A stretch of 64,000 nucleotides of DNA from Bradyrhizobium manausense (GCF_018130615.1 NZ_JAFCKB010000028.1:1-64000); one strand, 5' to 3'; positions 43,765-53,486 are shown, counted from the first letter of the stretch. The notes: generated by a model from the sequence alone, not told the origin. Numbers and translations: made by a program.

Positions 43765-45419
43765 GCGTCGTGAACGGGCACGCTACGTGGTCCACTGTCG
43801 CGATCGCCTCGCTCCTTGCGCTGCTGGCGACTTCGCCCGTGACTGCGCAGATCGTCGCGACGCCTGTTCCCGGAGACCCCGTCAACATCGACAGCGGCGC
43901 CGTCTCCGGCAAAGTGCTGCCGTCGAACGTAAAGGCCTATTTCGGCATCCCCTTTGCCGCGCCGCCGCTCGCTGATCTCCGCTGGCGCGCTCCGCAGAAG
44001 GTCGAAGCGTGGAAGGGCGTTTATCACGCCGACCGGCTGGGACCCGAATGCATCCAGGTGCTGCGCCGGCACAATCTCAACCATTATTTCGGCGAGGAGG
44101 CGACCAGCGAGAACTGCCTCTATCTGAACATCTGGGCGAGCGCGGATGCGAAGCCGGGTGCGAAGCTCCCGGTCGTGGTCTGGATCTATGGCGGCGGCTT
44201 CACCCTCGGCTCCAGCGGCATGGCGATGTATGACGGCGAGAACGTTGCGAAGAAAGGCACGGTCTTCGTCAGCTTCAACTATCGCGTCGGCATTCTGGGC
44301 AATCTCGCGCATCCCGAGCTGACCGCGGAATCGCAAAACCACGCCTCCGGCAATTACGGTCTGATGGACCAGGTTGCGGCGTTGCAATGGGTCAAGCGCA
44401 ACATCGCGCAGTTCGGCGGCGACCCAGATAACGTGACCATCACCGGGCAGTCGGCCGGCGCGATGTCGGTGTCGGCGCTGGAGGCGAGCCCGCTCGCCAA
44501 GGGCCTGTTCAATCGCGGCTTCGCGATGAGCCTGAGCATGTTCGACAACCGCTTCAAATTCCCGGCGCTGCCGGCGGCCGAGAAGATCGGCCTCGAGGTG
44601 CAGGCGGCGCTCGGCGCATCCTCGCTGGCCGAGATGCGGCAGATCCAGGCCGACAAGATCCTGGCGATCCAGAAGGATTGCCAGCTCGGCTGCGCGGGAA
44701 CGATCGCCGTCACGCCCGATATCGACGGCTACGTGCTGCCCGATACGGTCCCGAACATCTTTGCTGCCGGCAAGCAGAATGACGTTGCGACCGTCGCCGG
44801 TTTCACCAGCGACGAAAGCTCGAACGATCTACGCACTGCGGGGACGTTAGAGGCTTATGTCGCTGCTGCGAAAAAGCTCTACGGCGACCAGGCCGATCGC
44901 TTCCTTGCGCTCTATCCTGCCAAGACCGACGCCGAGGCGAAAGCCATGGGGCTCACCGCCGCACGCGAAGGGCTGGTCGAGATCGGCACGCGCAACTGGG
45001 CCGAAGCTCAGGCGAAGACCGGCAAGGCGCCGTTCTACATGTACATGTTCTCGCGCGTGCATCCGTTCGCGCCCGGCGTCGAGTTCTTCGACAGCCCGCA
45101 AAAGATCGGCGCCTATCACACCTCCGATGTGCCCTACTGGTTCGGAACGCAGGACGCCTTCAACAAATTCCGCACCACGCGCAACTGGACCGAGTTCGAT
45201 CGCGCGCTGTCCGAACGCATGATGGACACGCTGGTGGCCTTCGCGCGCACGGGAAATCCGGCGACGTCGGCAACGCCGTGGCCGCAATGGAAGCCCGACG
45301 CGCAGGCCTATGTCGAGTTCGGCGACGCTACCGGCGTGCGAGAGGAAAACCGGGCGCGGCTCGATTTCCATACGCCGGCCAACGTCACCCCGTCGACACC
45401 GCGGGTGTCGCGGGACTAA
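43761..45419 (+). CDS. Type B carboxylesterase, exported
   Basis: A 552-residue paralogue of the preceding esterase with a signal peptide (TVAIASLLALLATSPVTAQ). Catalytic Ser231 is in ITGQSAGAMS; WIYGGGFTLG is the oxyanion hole; YLNIWAS and FNYRVGILG are family patterns. It would act in the periplasm or outside the cell, releasing products for the MHS transporter, with the cytoplasmic paralogue finishing the job. Coupled to the first esterase by four bases. Confidence 0.88.
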   Translation: MSVVNGHATWSTVAIASLLALLATSPVTAQIVATPVPGDPVNIDSGAVSGKVLPSNVKAYFGIPFAAPPLADLRWRAPQKVEAWKGVYHADRLGPECIQVLRRHNLNHYFGEEATSENCLYLNIWASADAKPGAKLPVVVWIYGGGFTLGSSGMAMYDGENVAKKGTVFVSFNYRVGILGNLAHPELTAESQNHASGNYGLMDQVAALQWVKRNIAQFGGDPDNVTITGQSAGAMSVSALEASPLAKGLFNRGFAMSLSMFDNRFKFPALPAAEKIGLEVQAALGASSLAEMRQIQADKILAIQKDCQLGCAGTIAVTPDIDGYVLPDTVPNIFAAGKQNDVATVAGFTSDESSNDLRTAGTLEAYVAAAKKLYGDQADRFLALYPAKTDAEAKAMGLTAAREGLVEIGTRNWAEAQAKTGKAPFYMYMFSRVHPFAPGVEFFDSPQKIGAYHTSDVPYWFGTQDAFNKFRTTRNWTEFDRALSERMMDTLVAFARTGNPATSATPWPQWKPDAQAYVEFGDATGVREENRARLDFHTPANVTPSTPRVSRD

Positions 45420-45815
45420 TTCTGGTCAGATCGCCAGCCATGGCCGAACACCCGAGCGCGCGCTCGATCTGTCCGCTGAGAATGCCCAGCATGTGCGAGG
45501 CCGGCGCGGAAGCGTCTAGCCGTCGCAACCCAAGACTCCAAAATGTGAGAAAGTATAAGGGCCGCATCTTCGTCCAACTTCGGAGGGTGCGTCAATCTGT
45601 CATTACCGTGAGTGGCCGCACAAAGGCCCGGCCTGCTCAGGCATGATCCGGAACATCTATCCGCAAAGGCGATGTCGACTATCGGCGGACCGGACGCGTG
45701 GCGTGCCTGCCTCGACCGCTGCTTGTGCCCCGTTCCTGAAGTTGGGCGCCTCCATTGCCGGGGCATGAGGATTTCACTATAAATCTATGGCAGGTCATTT
45801 CCTTGGAGTATTTTG
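45420..45815. other. Gap without recognised gene
   Basis: 396 bp after the exported esterase. Open frames on both strands exist, but none has a ribosome site plus family-like composition; I see no strong repeat or RNA structure. It probably holds the promoter of the small cysteine-rich gene. Confidence 0.4.
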
Positions 45816-46061
45816 ATGAGAACGCTTTATTGCTCAGCTATTTTCGTGGCCTTGATTTCGACTTCTGTTCCAAGCTCTGCACAAAAAGCCATTGGCAAGT
45901 GCATGAGGGCCGATTGTGCGGGCATGCAGGCCTATTGCAGCGAAAGCCGTAGTTCAGGGAAGACTGGAACCAACTGCGAAGCTGCCGGTGCACAATGTAC
46001 CAAAGCCAAGAAGTGGGTCGGCACCACCCCGGATGGTAAGAAGTGGTCGTGTACTTTTTAG
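45816..46061 (+). CDS. Small secreted six-cysteine protein, unknown function
   Basis: An 81-residue product with a signal peptide (LYCSAIFVALISTSVPSSAQ) and a mature chain of about 58 residues containing Cys29, Cys34, Cys41, Cys54, Cys61 and Cys79, enough for three disulfide bonds. It ends PDGKKWSCTF. ATG 45816 has TTGGAG at 45803-45808. The disulfide-rich pattern suggests a stable periplasmic or secreted peptide; no family was recognised. It is flanked by its own promoter gap and a hairpin. Confidence 0.75.
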   Translation: MRTLYCSAIFVALISTSVPSSAQKAIGKCMRADCAGMQAYCSESRSSGKTGTNCEAAGAQCTKAKKWVGTTPDGKKWSCTF

Positions 46062-46087
46062 TCTCTCGCAAGATCGCCCTAGCGTAG

Positions 46088-46114
46088 AAGAGGCCGCCGC
46101 CAAGGCGGCCTCTT
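46088..46114 (+). terminator. Hairpin after the cysteine-rich gene
   Basis: Perfect 11-bp stem AAGAGGCCGCC (46088-46098) with GGCGGCCTCTT (46104-46114) and a 5-base loop, 27 bases after the stop. The following sequence has only a short T-rich stretch (CGTTTCG). Confidence 0.75.
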
Positions 46115-46259
46115 CGTTTCGAATATCCCGACGTCGGTCGTTGCTGACCTTTTTAGGCGAGCGACCATGGCTCTGGTTTGTGGGTTAGAGCGGACCAGCC
46201 CCGGTGTGGAGCGACGTCGCAGTGTGACCCGGAGCGGACCTTCAAGGAAGATCCTTACT

Positions 46260-47246
46260 TCACTCAATTATTTGGTCGGCGCGAACGAGGATCGAGGGCG
46301 GCACGGTGAGACCTAGCGACTTCGCCGTCCGCGTGTTGATCGCAAACTCGAACTTGGTTGGCTGCTCGATCGGCAGTTCTGCGGGATTGGCGCCTTTGAG
46401 TATCTTGTCAACGTAGGTGGCGGCGTGCCGCCAGATTTCCTCGATATCGGCGCCGTAAGAAGCCAGCCCTCCGGCCTCTACGTACGGTCGGAGCTCATAC
46501 ATCGCTGGAATGCCGCTCTGCGCGGCGAGCTCGGCAACTTCTCTCGCGCGACTGAACAGGATGGCGGAGGCAGGAATTAGAAGCGCGCCAGCGCCGGCAT
46601 CGGCAGCAACTTTGAAACCGTTCGCAATCTCCGACGGCTCCCCGATCTGGACTGAAACCATTTTCCATCCCTGCGCCTGCCCCACTTTTTGAGCCGTCGT
46701 CCATAACTCCGGTTTCGATGTGTCCCAGAAAACAGCCGCGATTTCCGCGACTGGATTGAGTTCTTTCAGCAGCTCCAGCCGCTTGCCCGTGAGTTCCGTG
46801 CTCTGCAGGCTCATTCCAGTAAAATTCCCTCCCGGACGGGCGAGGCTTTGCACGTATCCTTGTGACACCGGATCTGGCGCGGCCGTCATGACCACCGGAA
46901 TGGTGCGGGTCGCCTGTTTGAGCAATGCGAGGGTTGCGCCACCGCCCGTCGCGACGATTACGTCGCACTTGAGATCGACCAGTTCGGTAACGGTCGCAAG
47001 ACTCTCGATTCCTCGCGGCTCGGTGACAAAGTCGCGCCCATAAACATAGCCCAACTCGGCCATGCCACGCAAAAACATGCGCACATTACGACTGCGGGGC
47101 AACGGCCCAGTTATGTCATCACTGGTCCAGCCGATGACGACGACGCCGATTCTGATCATCTTGCGCGCCGGTTGTGTGCGAGCTGCTCTTGGGCAAGCCA
47201 GAGCCATGGCGCCTAAGGAAGTCAAAACCTTTCGCCGATTGATCAT
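46260..47246 (-). CDS. Orphan ABC-type substrate-binding protein (TrpX/ABC_sub_bind family)
   Basis: A 328-residue exported binding protein. The N-terminus NRRKVLTSLGAMALACPRAA looks like a signal peptide. The body matches the ABC_sub_bind family common in rhizobia (IGVVVIGWTSDD, IPVVMTAAPDPVSQGYVQSL, LARPGGNFTGMSLQ, EFAINTRTAKSLGLTVPPSIL). No permease or ATPase genes are adjacent, as is frequent for this expanded family in Bradyrhizobium. Its composition is less GC-rich than its neighbours. Confidence 0.85.
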   Translation of the reverse strand: MINRRKVLTSLGAMALACPRAARTQPARKMIRIGVVVIGWTSDDITGPLPRSRNVRMFLRGMAELGYVYGRDFVTEPRGIESLATVTELVDLKCDVIVATGGGATLALLKQATRTIPVVMTAAPDPVSQGYVQSLARPGGNFTGMSLQSTELTGKRLELLKELNPVAEIAAVFWDTSKPELWTTAQKVGQAQGWKMVSVQIGEPSEIANGFKVAADAGAGALLIPASAILFSRAREVAELAAQSGIPAMYELRPYVEAGGLASYGADIEEIWRHAATYVDKILKGANPAELPIEQPTKFEFAINTRTAKSLGLTVPPSILVRADQIIE

Positions 47247-47477
47247 GCGCAGACCTTTACCCGATCGGTTTTAGGAGCAATGGCCATCCAGGCAAGATAA
47301 TAACCATTGCCGTCACATTTACATCGGGGTTGTCGCCTCGGCTCTTTTCTGCTTTTGGCCGAAGCGACAGTTGAGGGATGTTCGCTATTCCGCCGCTATC
47401 GAGGGTGGAGCAGACATCAGGCAAGCTGACGACGAGCGTTTATATGATTGCTTGCCCTGTCCGGTCCTGCGCGGGCC

Positions 47478-48428
47478 TCAAGGCTTGCCCTTCAGCGTGC
47501 GGTCGAAAAAGGCGAGCACCTCGGCCATCACCTCGGGATTGCTGCTGACCTGGCCAAAGCTGTGGCCGGCGCCTTCGACCCGGATGAAGGTGGCGGGACG
47601 CTTGGCGGCGGTCAGGCCTGCGTAGAGGTTCTCGCTCTCGCTGATGGGAACGACGACGTCCTTGGTGCCGTGCACGATCAGCATCGGCGGCGTCTTGTCG
47701 GAGATCTGCGCGACCGGATTGGCCTTCTTCACCTTCTCGGCGTTGGCGGGATCCTTGGCGTCGAAGCCGAGGAAGGCGCTCTCCACCGACATGCCCGGGC
47801 TGCCGTTGACGGCATTGGAATCCATGCGGTGCGAGAGGTCCATCGGACCATAAAAGATCACGGCTGCCTGCACCGCGCTCGATTGGCCGGGCCAGCGGTC
47901 GCTGTCATAGTCCTTGATCTCGCCTGTGGTTGCCGCCATCGCCGAGAGATGGCCGCCGGCGGAGTTACCCCAGACGGCGATGTGGTCCGGGTCGATGTTG
48001 TAGATCTTTGCGTTGGCCCGCAAGAAGCGGATCGCCGTCTTCACGTCTTCGAGCGGCTTGGGGAAATTTGCCTCGCCGATGATGCGGTAGTCGATCGCCG
48101 CGACGAGATAGCCGGCCTTGGCGATCGGCGACAGCTGCGGGATCAGCGCTGCGCGGTCGATGCTGCGCCAGCCATTGCCTGAGACGAACACGATGGCCGG
48201 CACCGGCTTGTCACTGACCGGCTTGATGATATCCATCATCAGATGTGGCCGCGCAAAGCCGTTCGGGATGTCGGTGTAGGTGACGCCGGGCTGCAGGGTC
48301 GCGAGATTGATCGGCACGCCGCCCTTGATCGTTTTCTCCTCCGCCGAGGCCGGCCTCGCAACTCCGAGCGTGAGAAGCGCAAAGGCCGTGATGATCGAAT
48401 TTGCGACGCGCGGATGCCGCAGGTGCAT
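47478..48428 (-). CDS. Exported alpha/beta hydrolase (esterase/lipase, BD-FAE-like)
   Basis: A 316-residue hydrolase with a signal peptide (ANSIITAFALLTLGVARPASA). The nucleophile Ser is in VWGNSAGGHLSA; acid and base regions are HGTKDVVVPISES and EGAGHSFGQV. The N-terminal FVSGNGWRSIDR replaces the usual HGG oxyanion motif. Start 48428 follows GGGAGGGACTCC; upstream in-frame ATG at 48485 lacks this. Substrate unknown; probably a carbohydrate ester or small ester. Confidence 0.85.
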   Translation of the reverse strand: MHLRHPRVANSIITAFALLTLGVARPASAEEKTIKGGVPINLATLQPGVTYTDIPNGFARPHLMMDIIKPVSDKPVPAIVFVSGNGWRSIDRAALIPQLSPIAKAGYLVAAIDYRIIGEANFPKPLEDVKTAIRFLRANAKIYNIDPDHIAVWGNSAGGHLSAMAATTGEIKDYDSDRWPGQSSAVQAAVIFYGPMDLSHRMDSNAVNGSPGMSVESAFLGFDAKDPANAEKVKKANPVAQISDKTPPMLIVHGTKDVVVPISESENLYAGLTAAKRPATFIRVEGAGHSFGQVSSNPEVMAEVLAFFDRTLKGKP

Positions 48429-48655
48429 GGAGTCCCTCCCATTGTTGTTGGGTGGAAGCTCGGCGATCCCGGCTTTCGCTGTCAATGACCAAGAGGTATT
48501 TTGGGCTGAACATGATGTTCAGTCCCGTGCTTTTTCGTGCTCAGCCGAGGGACGACAGCCGGGCTGCACCTGTAATCTGCTTCACAGGCGGATGCGACGA
48601 TCTGCGCTAGATGAAGTCAGGCCCCGCGTTTGCGCGGCCGGGTTCGGAGCTGGCG

Positions 48656-48814
48656 ATGATTGCTGCACTGGCAAGAGCAATATCCCGCGCGACGGGAACC
48701 AATGTCGAGGTCGAAACTCTGAAGATCCTGATGATCTTCTCCGGCGCGGGCCTGCTGGTCTCACTCGTCGCCGCGATGATCTACGGACAGGCTTTCAACG
48801 CCGCTCTGTTCTGA
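48656..48814 (+). CDS. Small membrane protein
   Basis: A 52-residue product: a short cytoplasmic part (ALARAISRATGTNVEVETLK) and one membrane segment (ILMIFSGAGLLVSLVAAMIY). ATG 48656 has GGAG at 48645-48648. It stops 15 bases before the convergent MFS gene. Function unknown. Confidence 0.55.
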   Translation: MIAALARAISRATGTNVEVETLKILMIFSGAGLLVSLVAAMIYGQAFNAALF

Positions 48815-48829
48815 GCGCGTTGCGATCCG

Positions 48830-50140
48830 TCAGGCGACCGGTTCCTTGGGACGGCTTCGCTCACGCGGCGCCAGCGGCGGTGCCTGCTTCAGCGGAGCAG
48901 TTTCGCGAGCTGCTTCGTCGCTGCCTGAAGTCTGCTCGACCGGCGCGGGGCCGCTGTCGCGATAGGCGACGATCCAGATCAGGAAGCCGAGGACTGCCAG
49001 CGCGGCACCAACAGGACCGGTGGAGGTCCAGCCCCATCCCTGACGAATGGCGAGGCCGCCGAGGAACGGGCCCAGCGCGTTCGCAGTGTTAAAGGCCGAA
49101 TGGTTGAGTGCGGCGGCAAGCGCTTGTGCGTCTCCCGCGACGTCCATCAATCGCGTTTGCAGGATAGCACCGAGCGCGACGCTGGCGCCGATCGCGAAAA
49201 TGTCGATCGCGAGCAGCCAGGGATTGCCGGCTACAAGCGGAAACACCAGCAACGCCACGGCCGCAAACACCAGGATGCCGCCGGCGGTCGGCATCAGCGC
49301 GCGGTCGGCAAAGCGCGGCACGAACAGATTGCCGAGCGTGGCGCCGATGCCGAAGATCGCCAGGAAGAACGGAATGACCTCAGTGCTGACCTTGGTGATC
49401 TCGATCAGGGTGGTCGCGAGATATGTGTAGACGGCGAACATGCCGCCGAAGCCGATGGCGCTGATCGCGAGCGTCGTCCACACGCGGCGGCTTTTGAGCG
49501 CGCCGAGCTCGCGCAGCGGATCCGACCGGCCGGCCTGGTCGCGCGGCGCGAACAGCGCGCACAGCAGAACCGTGAGCAGCGCCAGCACCGACACGAGGCC
49601 AAAACTCGCGCGCCAACCGACCGTTTGACCGATCAAATTGGCCAGCGGCACGCCGATGATGGTGGCGACAGTCAGGCCCAGCATCACCTGGCCGACCACT
49701 TGCGAGCGGCGGTGTTGCGGAACGAGCGAGGCCGCAACCAGGGCGGCAATGCCGAAATAGGCGCCGTGGGGCAGGCCTGAGAGGAAGCGGGCCGCCACCA
49801 TCGAACCAAAGCCGGGTGCAAGCGCGGTGAGGGCGTTGCCGAGCGCGAACACCGTCATCAGCGCCAGCAGCTGCGTGCGCCGCGCGAACTTCGCGCCGAG
49901 CACGGCGATCAGCGGCGCGCCCAGCACCACGCCGAGCGCGTAGGCGCTGATCGCGTGTCCGGCCGTCGGCTCGTCGATATGAAGGTCGGCCGCGAAGAAC
50001 GGCAGCAGGCTCATCGATGCGAATTCGGTGGTTCCGATCGCAAAGCCGCCCATCGCGAGCGAGAACAGAACGATGGCGAGATGAGGGGGTGCGGAAGCCG
50101 ATTTCGTTTTTGGCGAGGTCGCGTGAGGCGAGGTCGTCAT
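48830..50140 (-). CDS. MFS efflux transporter, DHA1 (AraJ/YdhP-like)
   Basis: A 436-residue transporter with 12 hydrophobic segments. Motifs: AMGGFAIGTTEFASMSLLPF, PLIAVLGAKFARRTQLLALM, and LSGLPHGAYFGIAALVAASL, which mark the arabinose-efflux-like DHA1 branch. I chose the start at 50140 (MTTSPHATS) behind AGGACAC; a frame with 24 more residues reaches 50212. The last 45 residues are a charged Pro-rich tail. Probably exports a drug or metabolite. Confidence 0.87.
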   Translation of the reverse strand: MTTSPHATSPKTKSASAPPHLAIVLFSLAMGGFAIGTTEFASMSLLPFFAADLHIDEPTAGHAISAYALGVVLGAPLIAVLGAKFARRTQLLALMTVFALGNALTALAPGFGSMVAARFLSGLPHGAYFGIAALVAASLVPQHRRSQVVGQVMLGLTVATIIGVPLANLIGQTVGWRASFGLVSVLALLTVLLCALFAPRDQAGRSDPLRELGALKSRRVWTTLAISAIGFGGMFAVYTYLATTLIEITKVSTEVIPFFLAIFGIGATLGNLFVPRFADRALMPTAGGILVFAAVALLVFPLVAGNPWLLAIDIFAIGASVALGAILQTRLMDVAGDAQALAAALNHSAFNTANALGPFLGGLAIRQGWGWTSTGPVGAALAVLGFLIWIVAYRDSGPAPVEQTSGSDEAARETAPLKQAPPLAPRERSRPKEPVA

Positions 50141-50446
50141 GTGTCCTGCATGGATGGCGGCAATGGGAACCAACCCAGCGAACGTCGCCATCCCCTGCAC
50201 TCTTTGTCTCACCTACTTAAACCCGCATCGGTGCGCGTCAACGGCGGAAGTGCTGCGAACGCCGGCTGCATATCTGCCTCCCGGTTTGCTCAGGGCATCC
50301 GAGGCCCGCGACCGCCGTGGGGCCCCGCAGAACGACGCCGGGCGGTTGTTTCGGCCTTGCACCTGAATTCCGCCTGTCCTACGCCACCTCGGAACAAACT
50401 TGCGCGAAGCCTTGAAGCGCATCGCCAAAGCCTGCAGGGAGCCGTC
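50141..50446. other. Divergent promoter region, no gene seen
   Basis: 306 bp between the MFS gene and the ThDP-enzyme gene. No repeat, dyad or coding frame with a ribosome site was found. Confidence 0.4.
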
Positions 50447-52108
50447 ATGACCATTCGCAACACCCGTACCGGGGGCCAGATCCTGATCGATCAGCTGGTG
50501 GCCCAGGGCGTCGATCGCGTCACCTGCGTGCCGGGCGAGAGCTACCTCGCGGCGCTCGACGCGCTGCATGACAGCCCGATCGACGTGGTGATTTGTCGCG
50601 CCGAAGGCGGTGCCGCGATGATGGCGGAGGCCTATGGCAAGCTCACGGGACGGCCGGGGGTCTGCTTCGTCACCCGCGGCCCTGGCGCGACCAATGCGAG
50701 CCATGGCGTCCACATCGCGATGCAGGATTCGACGCCGATGATCCTGTTCGTCGGCCAGGTCGACACCGGCATGCGCGAGCGCGAAGCATTCCAGGAGCTC
50801 GACTACAGGGCGGTGTTCGGCCCCATGGCGAAATGGGCGGTCGAGATCGATCGCCCCGACCGCATTCCGGAGCTGGTCGCGCGTGCCTTCCGCGTTGCCA
50901 TGCAGGGCCGTCCGGGCCCCGTGGTGATCGCGCTGCCGGAGAACATGCTGACCGAGACCGCTGCCGTTGCCGACGCCATGCGTATCGAGCCGGCGGTGAG
51001 CTGGCCGGCGCCCGCCGATATCGAGCAAGTCGGTGCGATGCTTGCCGGTGCCAAGGCGCCGCTCGTGATCCTCGGCGGCTCGCGCTGGACCGATGACGCC
51101 ACCAAGAGCATCGCGCGCTTCGCCGAACGCTTCGACCTGCCGGTCGCGACCTCGTTCCGCCGGGCATCGCTGATCGACGCCGATCATTCCCACTATGCCG
51201 GCGATCTCGGGATCGGGCCGAGCCCCGGCCTGAAGGCGCGCATCGATAATGCCGACGTCATTCTGCTCGTCGGCGGCCGCATGTCGGAAATGCCGTCCTC
51301 GTCCTACACGCTGCTCGACATTCCCGCGCCGAAGCAGAAGCTGATCCACGTGCATCCGGGCTCGGAAGAGCTCGGCCGCGTCTATCAGCCGGCGCTCGCG
51401 ATCCAGGCGACGCCGGCGGCCTTCGCGGCTGCCGTCGAGACGCTGAAGCCCGCAGGCGCCGTTGCCTGGAAGGGCGAGGCCGCCAAGGCGCATGCAGATT
51501 ATCTCGCCTGGACCGACAAGGCGCGCGAGCTGCCGGGCACGTTCCAGTACGGTCAGATCATGACCTGGCTGCGCGACCGCCTGCCCAAGGACGCGATCGT
51601 CTGCAACGGCGCCGGCAATTATGCCGGCTGGATCCATCGCCATCACCGTTTTCACAGCTTTGCCGCGCAGCTCGCGCCGACCTCGGGCTCGATGGGTTAT
51701 GGCGTGCCGGCGGGCGTGCTCGCCAAGCGGCAATATCCGGATCGCGTCGTGGTCGCCTTTGCCGGCGACGGCTGCTTCCTGATGAACGGCCAGGAGTTCG
51801 CGACCGCCGTGCAGTACGACGCGCCGCTGATCGTCATCGTGGTCGACAATTCGCAATACGGCACCATCCGCATGCATCAGGAGCGCGACTATCCCGGCCG
51901 CGTCGTCGGCACCCAGCTGAAGAATCCCGACTTCGCGATGTACGCCAAGGCGTTCGGCGGCCATGGCGAGCGCGTCGAGCGCACCGAGGAGTTTGCGCCG
52001 GCGTTCGAGCGCGCGCTGGCCTCGGGCAAGCCGTCGATCCTTCACTGCATCATCGATCCGCGCGCGCTCTCGGTCGGCAAGGATTTTGCGCCCGCGGTGA
52101 AGGCCTAG
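50447..52108 (+). CDS. ThDP-dependent enzyme, acetolactate-synthase-like
   Basis: A 553-residue enzyme with the three-domain ThDP fold: PYR domain (IDQLVAQGVDRVTCVPGESY, with the activating Glu in CRAEGGAAMMAEAYGKL), central domain, and PP domain with GDGCFLMNGQEFATAVQYDA and VVDNSQYGT for ThDP-Mg binding. It looks like acetolactate synthase-type decarboxylases, but it is not beside ilvH and sits in a catabolic cluster, so a 2-oxo-acid decarboxylase or carboligase role is likelier. ATG 50447 follows CAGGGAG. Confidence 0.85.
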   Translation: MTIRNTRTGGQILIDQLVAQGVDRVTCVPGESYLAALDALHDSPIDVVICRAEGGAAMMAEAYGKLTGRPGVCFVTRGPGATNASHGVHIAMQDSTPMILFVGQVDTGMREREAFQELDYRAVFGPMAKWAVEIDRPDRIPELVARAFRVAMQGRPGPVVIALPENMLTETAAVADAMRIEPAVSWPAPADIEQVGAMLAGAKAPLVILGGSRWTDDATKSIARFAERFDLPVATSFRRASLIDADHSHYAGDLGIGPSPGLKARIDNADVILLVGGRMSEMPSSSYTLLDIPAPKQKLIHVHPGSEELGRVYQPALAIQATPAAFAAAVETLKPAGAVAWKGEAAKAHADYLAWTDKARELPGTFQYGQIMTWLRDRLPKDAIVCNGAGNYAGWIHRHHRFHSFAAQLAPTSGSMGYGVPAGVLAKRQYPDRVVVAFAGDGCFLMNGQEFATAVQYDAPLIVIVVDNSQYGTIRMHQERDYPGRVVGTQLKNPDFAMYAKAFGGHGERVERTEEFAPAFERALASGKPSILHCIIDPRALSVGKDFAPAVKA

Positions 52109-52111
52109 CCG

Positions 52112-53377
52112 ATGCCTGAGGGCCGCCACGTCGCCATCATCGGAGCCGGCGCGGTCGGCGTGATCAGTGCCATCGAGGCGCTGCGCGAGGGCCATGGCGT
52201 CACGCTGATCGACGCAGGTGTGCCCGGTGGCGAGCAGGCGGCGAGCTATGGCAATGCCGGCTGGCTCTCCTCGCATTCGGTGATCCCGCCGGCAGAACCT
52301 GGCGTCTGGAAGAAGGTGCCGGGCTATCTCCTGGACCCGCTCGGGCCGCTTGCGATCCGCTGGTCATACTTGCCGAAGGCGCTGCCCTGGCTGATCAAGT
52401 ACCTGCTCTCGGGCTGGACCGCGGCGCGGGTCGAGAAGACCGCATTCGCACTGCGCGATCTCCTGAAGGATGCACCGCTGCTGCACCGGAAACTTGCGGA
52501 AGAAGCGGGCGTGCCCGAGCTGATCGAGCGCAACGGCGTGATGCATGTGTTCCCGTCGCGTGGAAATTTCGACAACGACCTCGGCTGGCGCCTGCGCAGG
52601 AAGGTCGGCGTCGAATGGCTGGAGCTCAATGCCGACGAGATGCGTCAGCGCGAGCCGGACCTGGATCCGCGCTACAGCTTTGGCGTGGTGGTGGAGGAGG
52701 CCGGCCGCTGCCGCGATCCCGGCGCGTATGTCGCCGCGCTCGCCCAGCATGCGCTGGCGAGCGGTGCGAAGCTCGTCCATGCCCGGGCGACCGGCCTCAA
52801 GCTGAACGGCAACAAGCTCGTTGCCGTTCTTACCGAGACCGGCGAAATTGCGTGCGACGCTGCGGTGGTCGCTGCCGGCGCGCATTCCAAGCGGCTGACC
52901 GCGTCCGTTGGCGATCCGCTGCCGCTGGAGACCGAGCGCGGCTATCACGTCATGATCGAGAACCCGGAGACCGGCCCGCGCAGCTCGATGATGGCATCGG
53001 ACGCCAAGATGGTGGTGAACTGGACCAACAAGGGCCTGCGCGCCGCCGGCACCGTCGAGATCGCCGGCCTGGAGGCCGCGCCGAACTGGAAGCGCGCCGA
53101 GATTCTGCGCGGCCATCTTCTCAGCATGTTCCCGAAATTGCCAAGGGATATTCCCCCCTCGCGCATCAAGACCTGGTTTGGTCATCGCCCGAGCATGCCC
53201 GATGGACGTCCCTGCATCGGCTACGCGCGCTGTTCGCGTGACATCGTCTATGCCTTTGGCCATGGCCATGTCGGCCTGGTCGGCTCCGCCCGCACCGGCC
53301 GTCTTGTCGCCCAGCTCTTGAGCGGCAAGCAGCCCGAAATTCCGCTCGCGCCGTTCGCGCCGACGCGCTTCCTCTAA
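52112..53377 (+). CDS. FAD-dependent D-amino-acid dehydrogenase-like (DadA family)
   Basis: A 421-residue flavoprotein starting three bases after the ThDP gene. FAD motif VAIIGAGAVGVISAIEALREG, then GEQAASYGNAGWLSSHSVIPPAEPG, typical of DadA. Its C-terminal region is WFGHRPSMPDGRPCIGYARC and FGHGHVGLVGSARTGRL. Oxidation of a D-amino acid to the 2-oxo acid would feed the ThDP enzymes on either side. Confidence 0.85.
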   Translation: MPEGRHVAIIGAGAVGVISAIEALREGHGVTLIDAGVPGGEQAASYGNAGWLSSHSVIPPAEPGVWKKVPGYLLDPLGPLAIRWSYLPKALPWLIKYLLSGWTAARVEKTAFALRDLLKDAPLLHRKLAEEAGVPELIERNGVMHVFPSRGNFDNDLGWRLRRKVGVEWLELNADEMRQREPDLDPRYSFGVVVEEAGRCRDPGAYVAALAQHALASGAKLVHARATGLKLNGNKLVAVLTETGEIACDAAVVAAGAHSKRLTASVGDPLPLETERGYHVMIENPETGPRSSMMASDAKMVVNWTNKGLRAAGTVEIAGLEAAPNWKRAEILRGHLLSMFPKLPRDIPPSRIKTWFGHRPSMPDGRPCIGYARCSRDIVYAFGHGHVGLVGSARTGRLVAQLLSGKQPEIPLAPFAPTRFL

Positions 53378-53486
53378 AGGCGCGCCACGACCTATTTTTC
53401 CGGTTCGGTCTCCCGCCTCGTTTGCATTGCCATCGGCCCCGCCACCCCGGTATATGTTTGGGTGTGTTGGGGCATGATTGCAGCTG

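Noticed and set aside
45416-45766. Minus-strand 116-codon frame in the gap after the esterases
   Set aside because: No ribosome site and no recognisable family; left as non-coding.
50213-52276. Very long minus-strand open frame opposite the ThDP enzyme
   Set aside because: Same cause: shadow of a GC-rich gene, with no recognisable domain.
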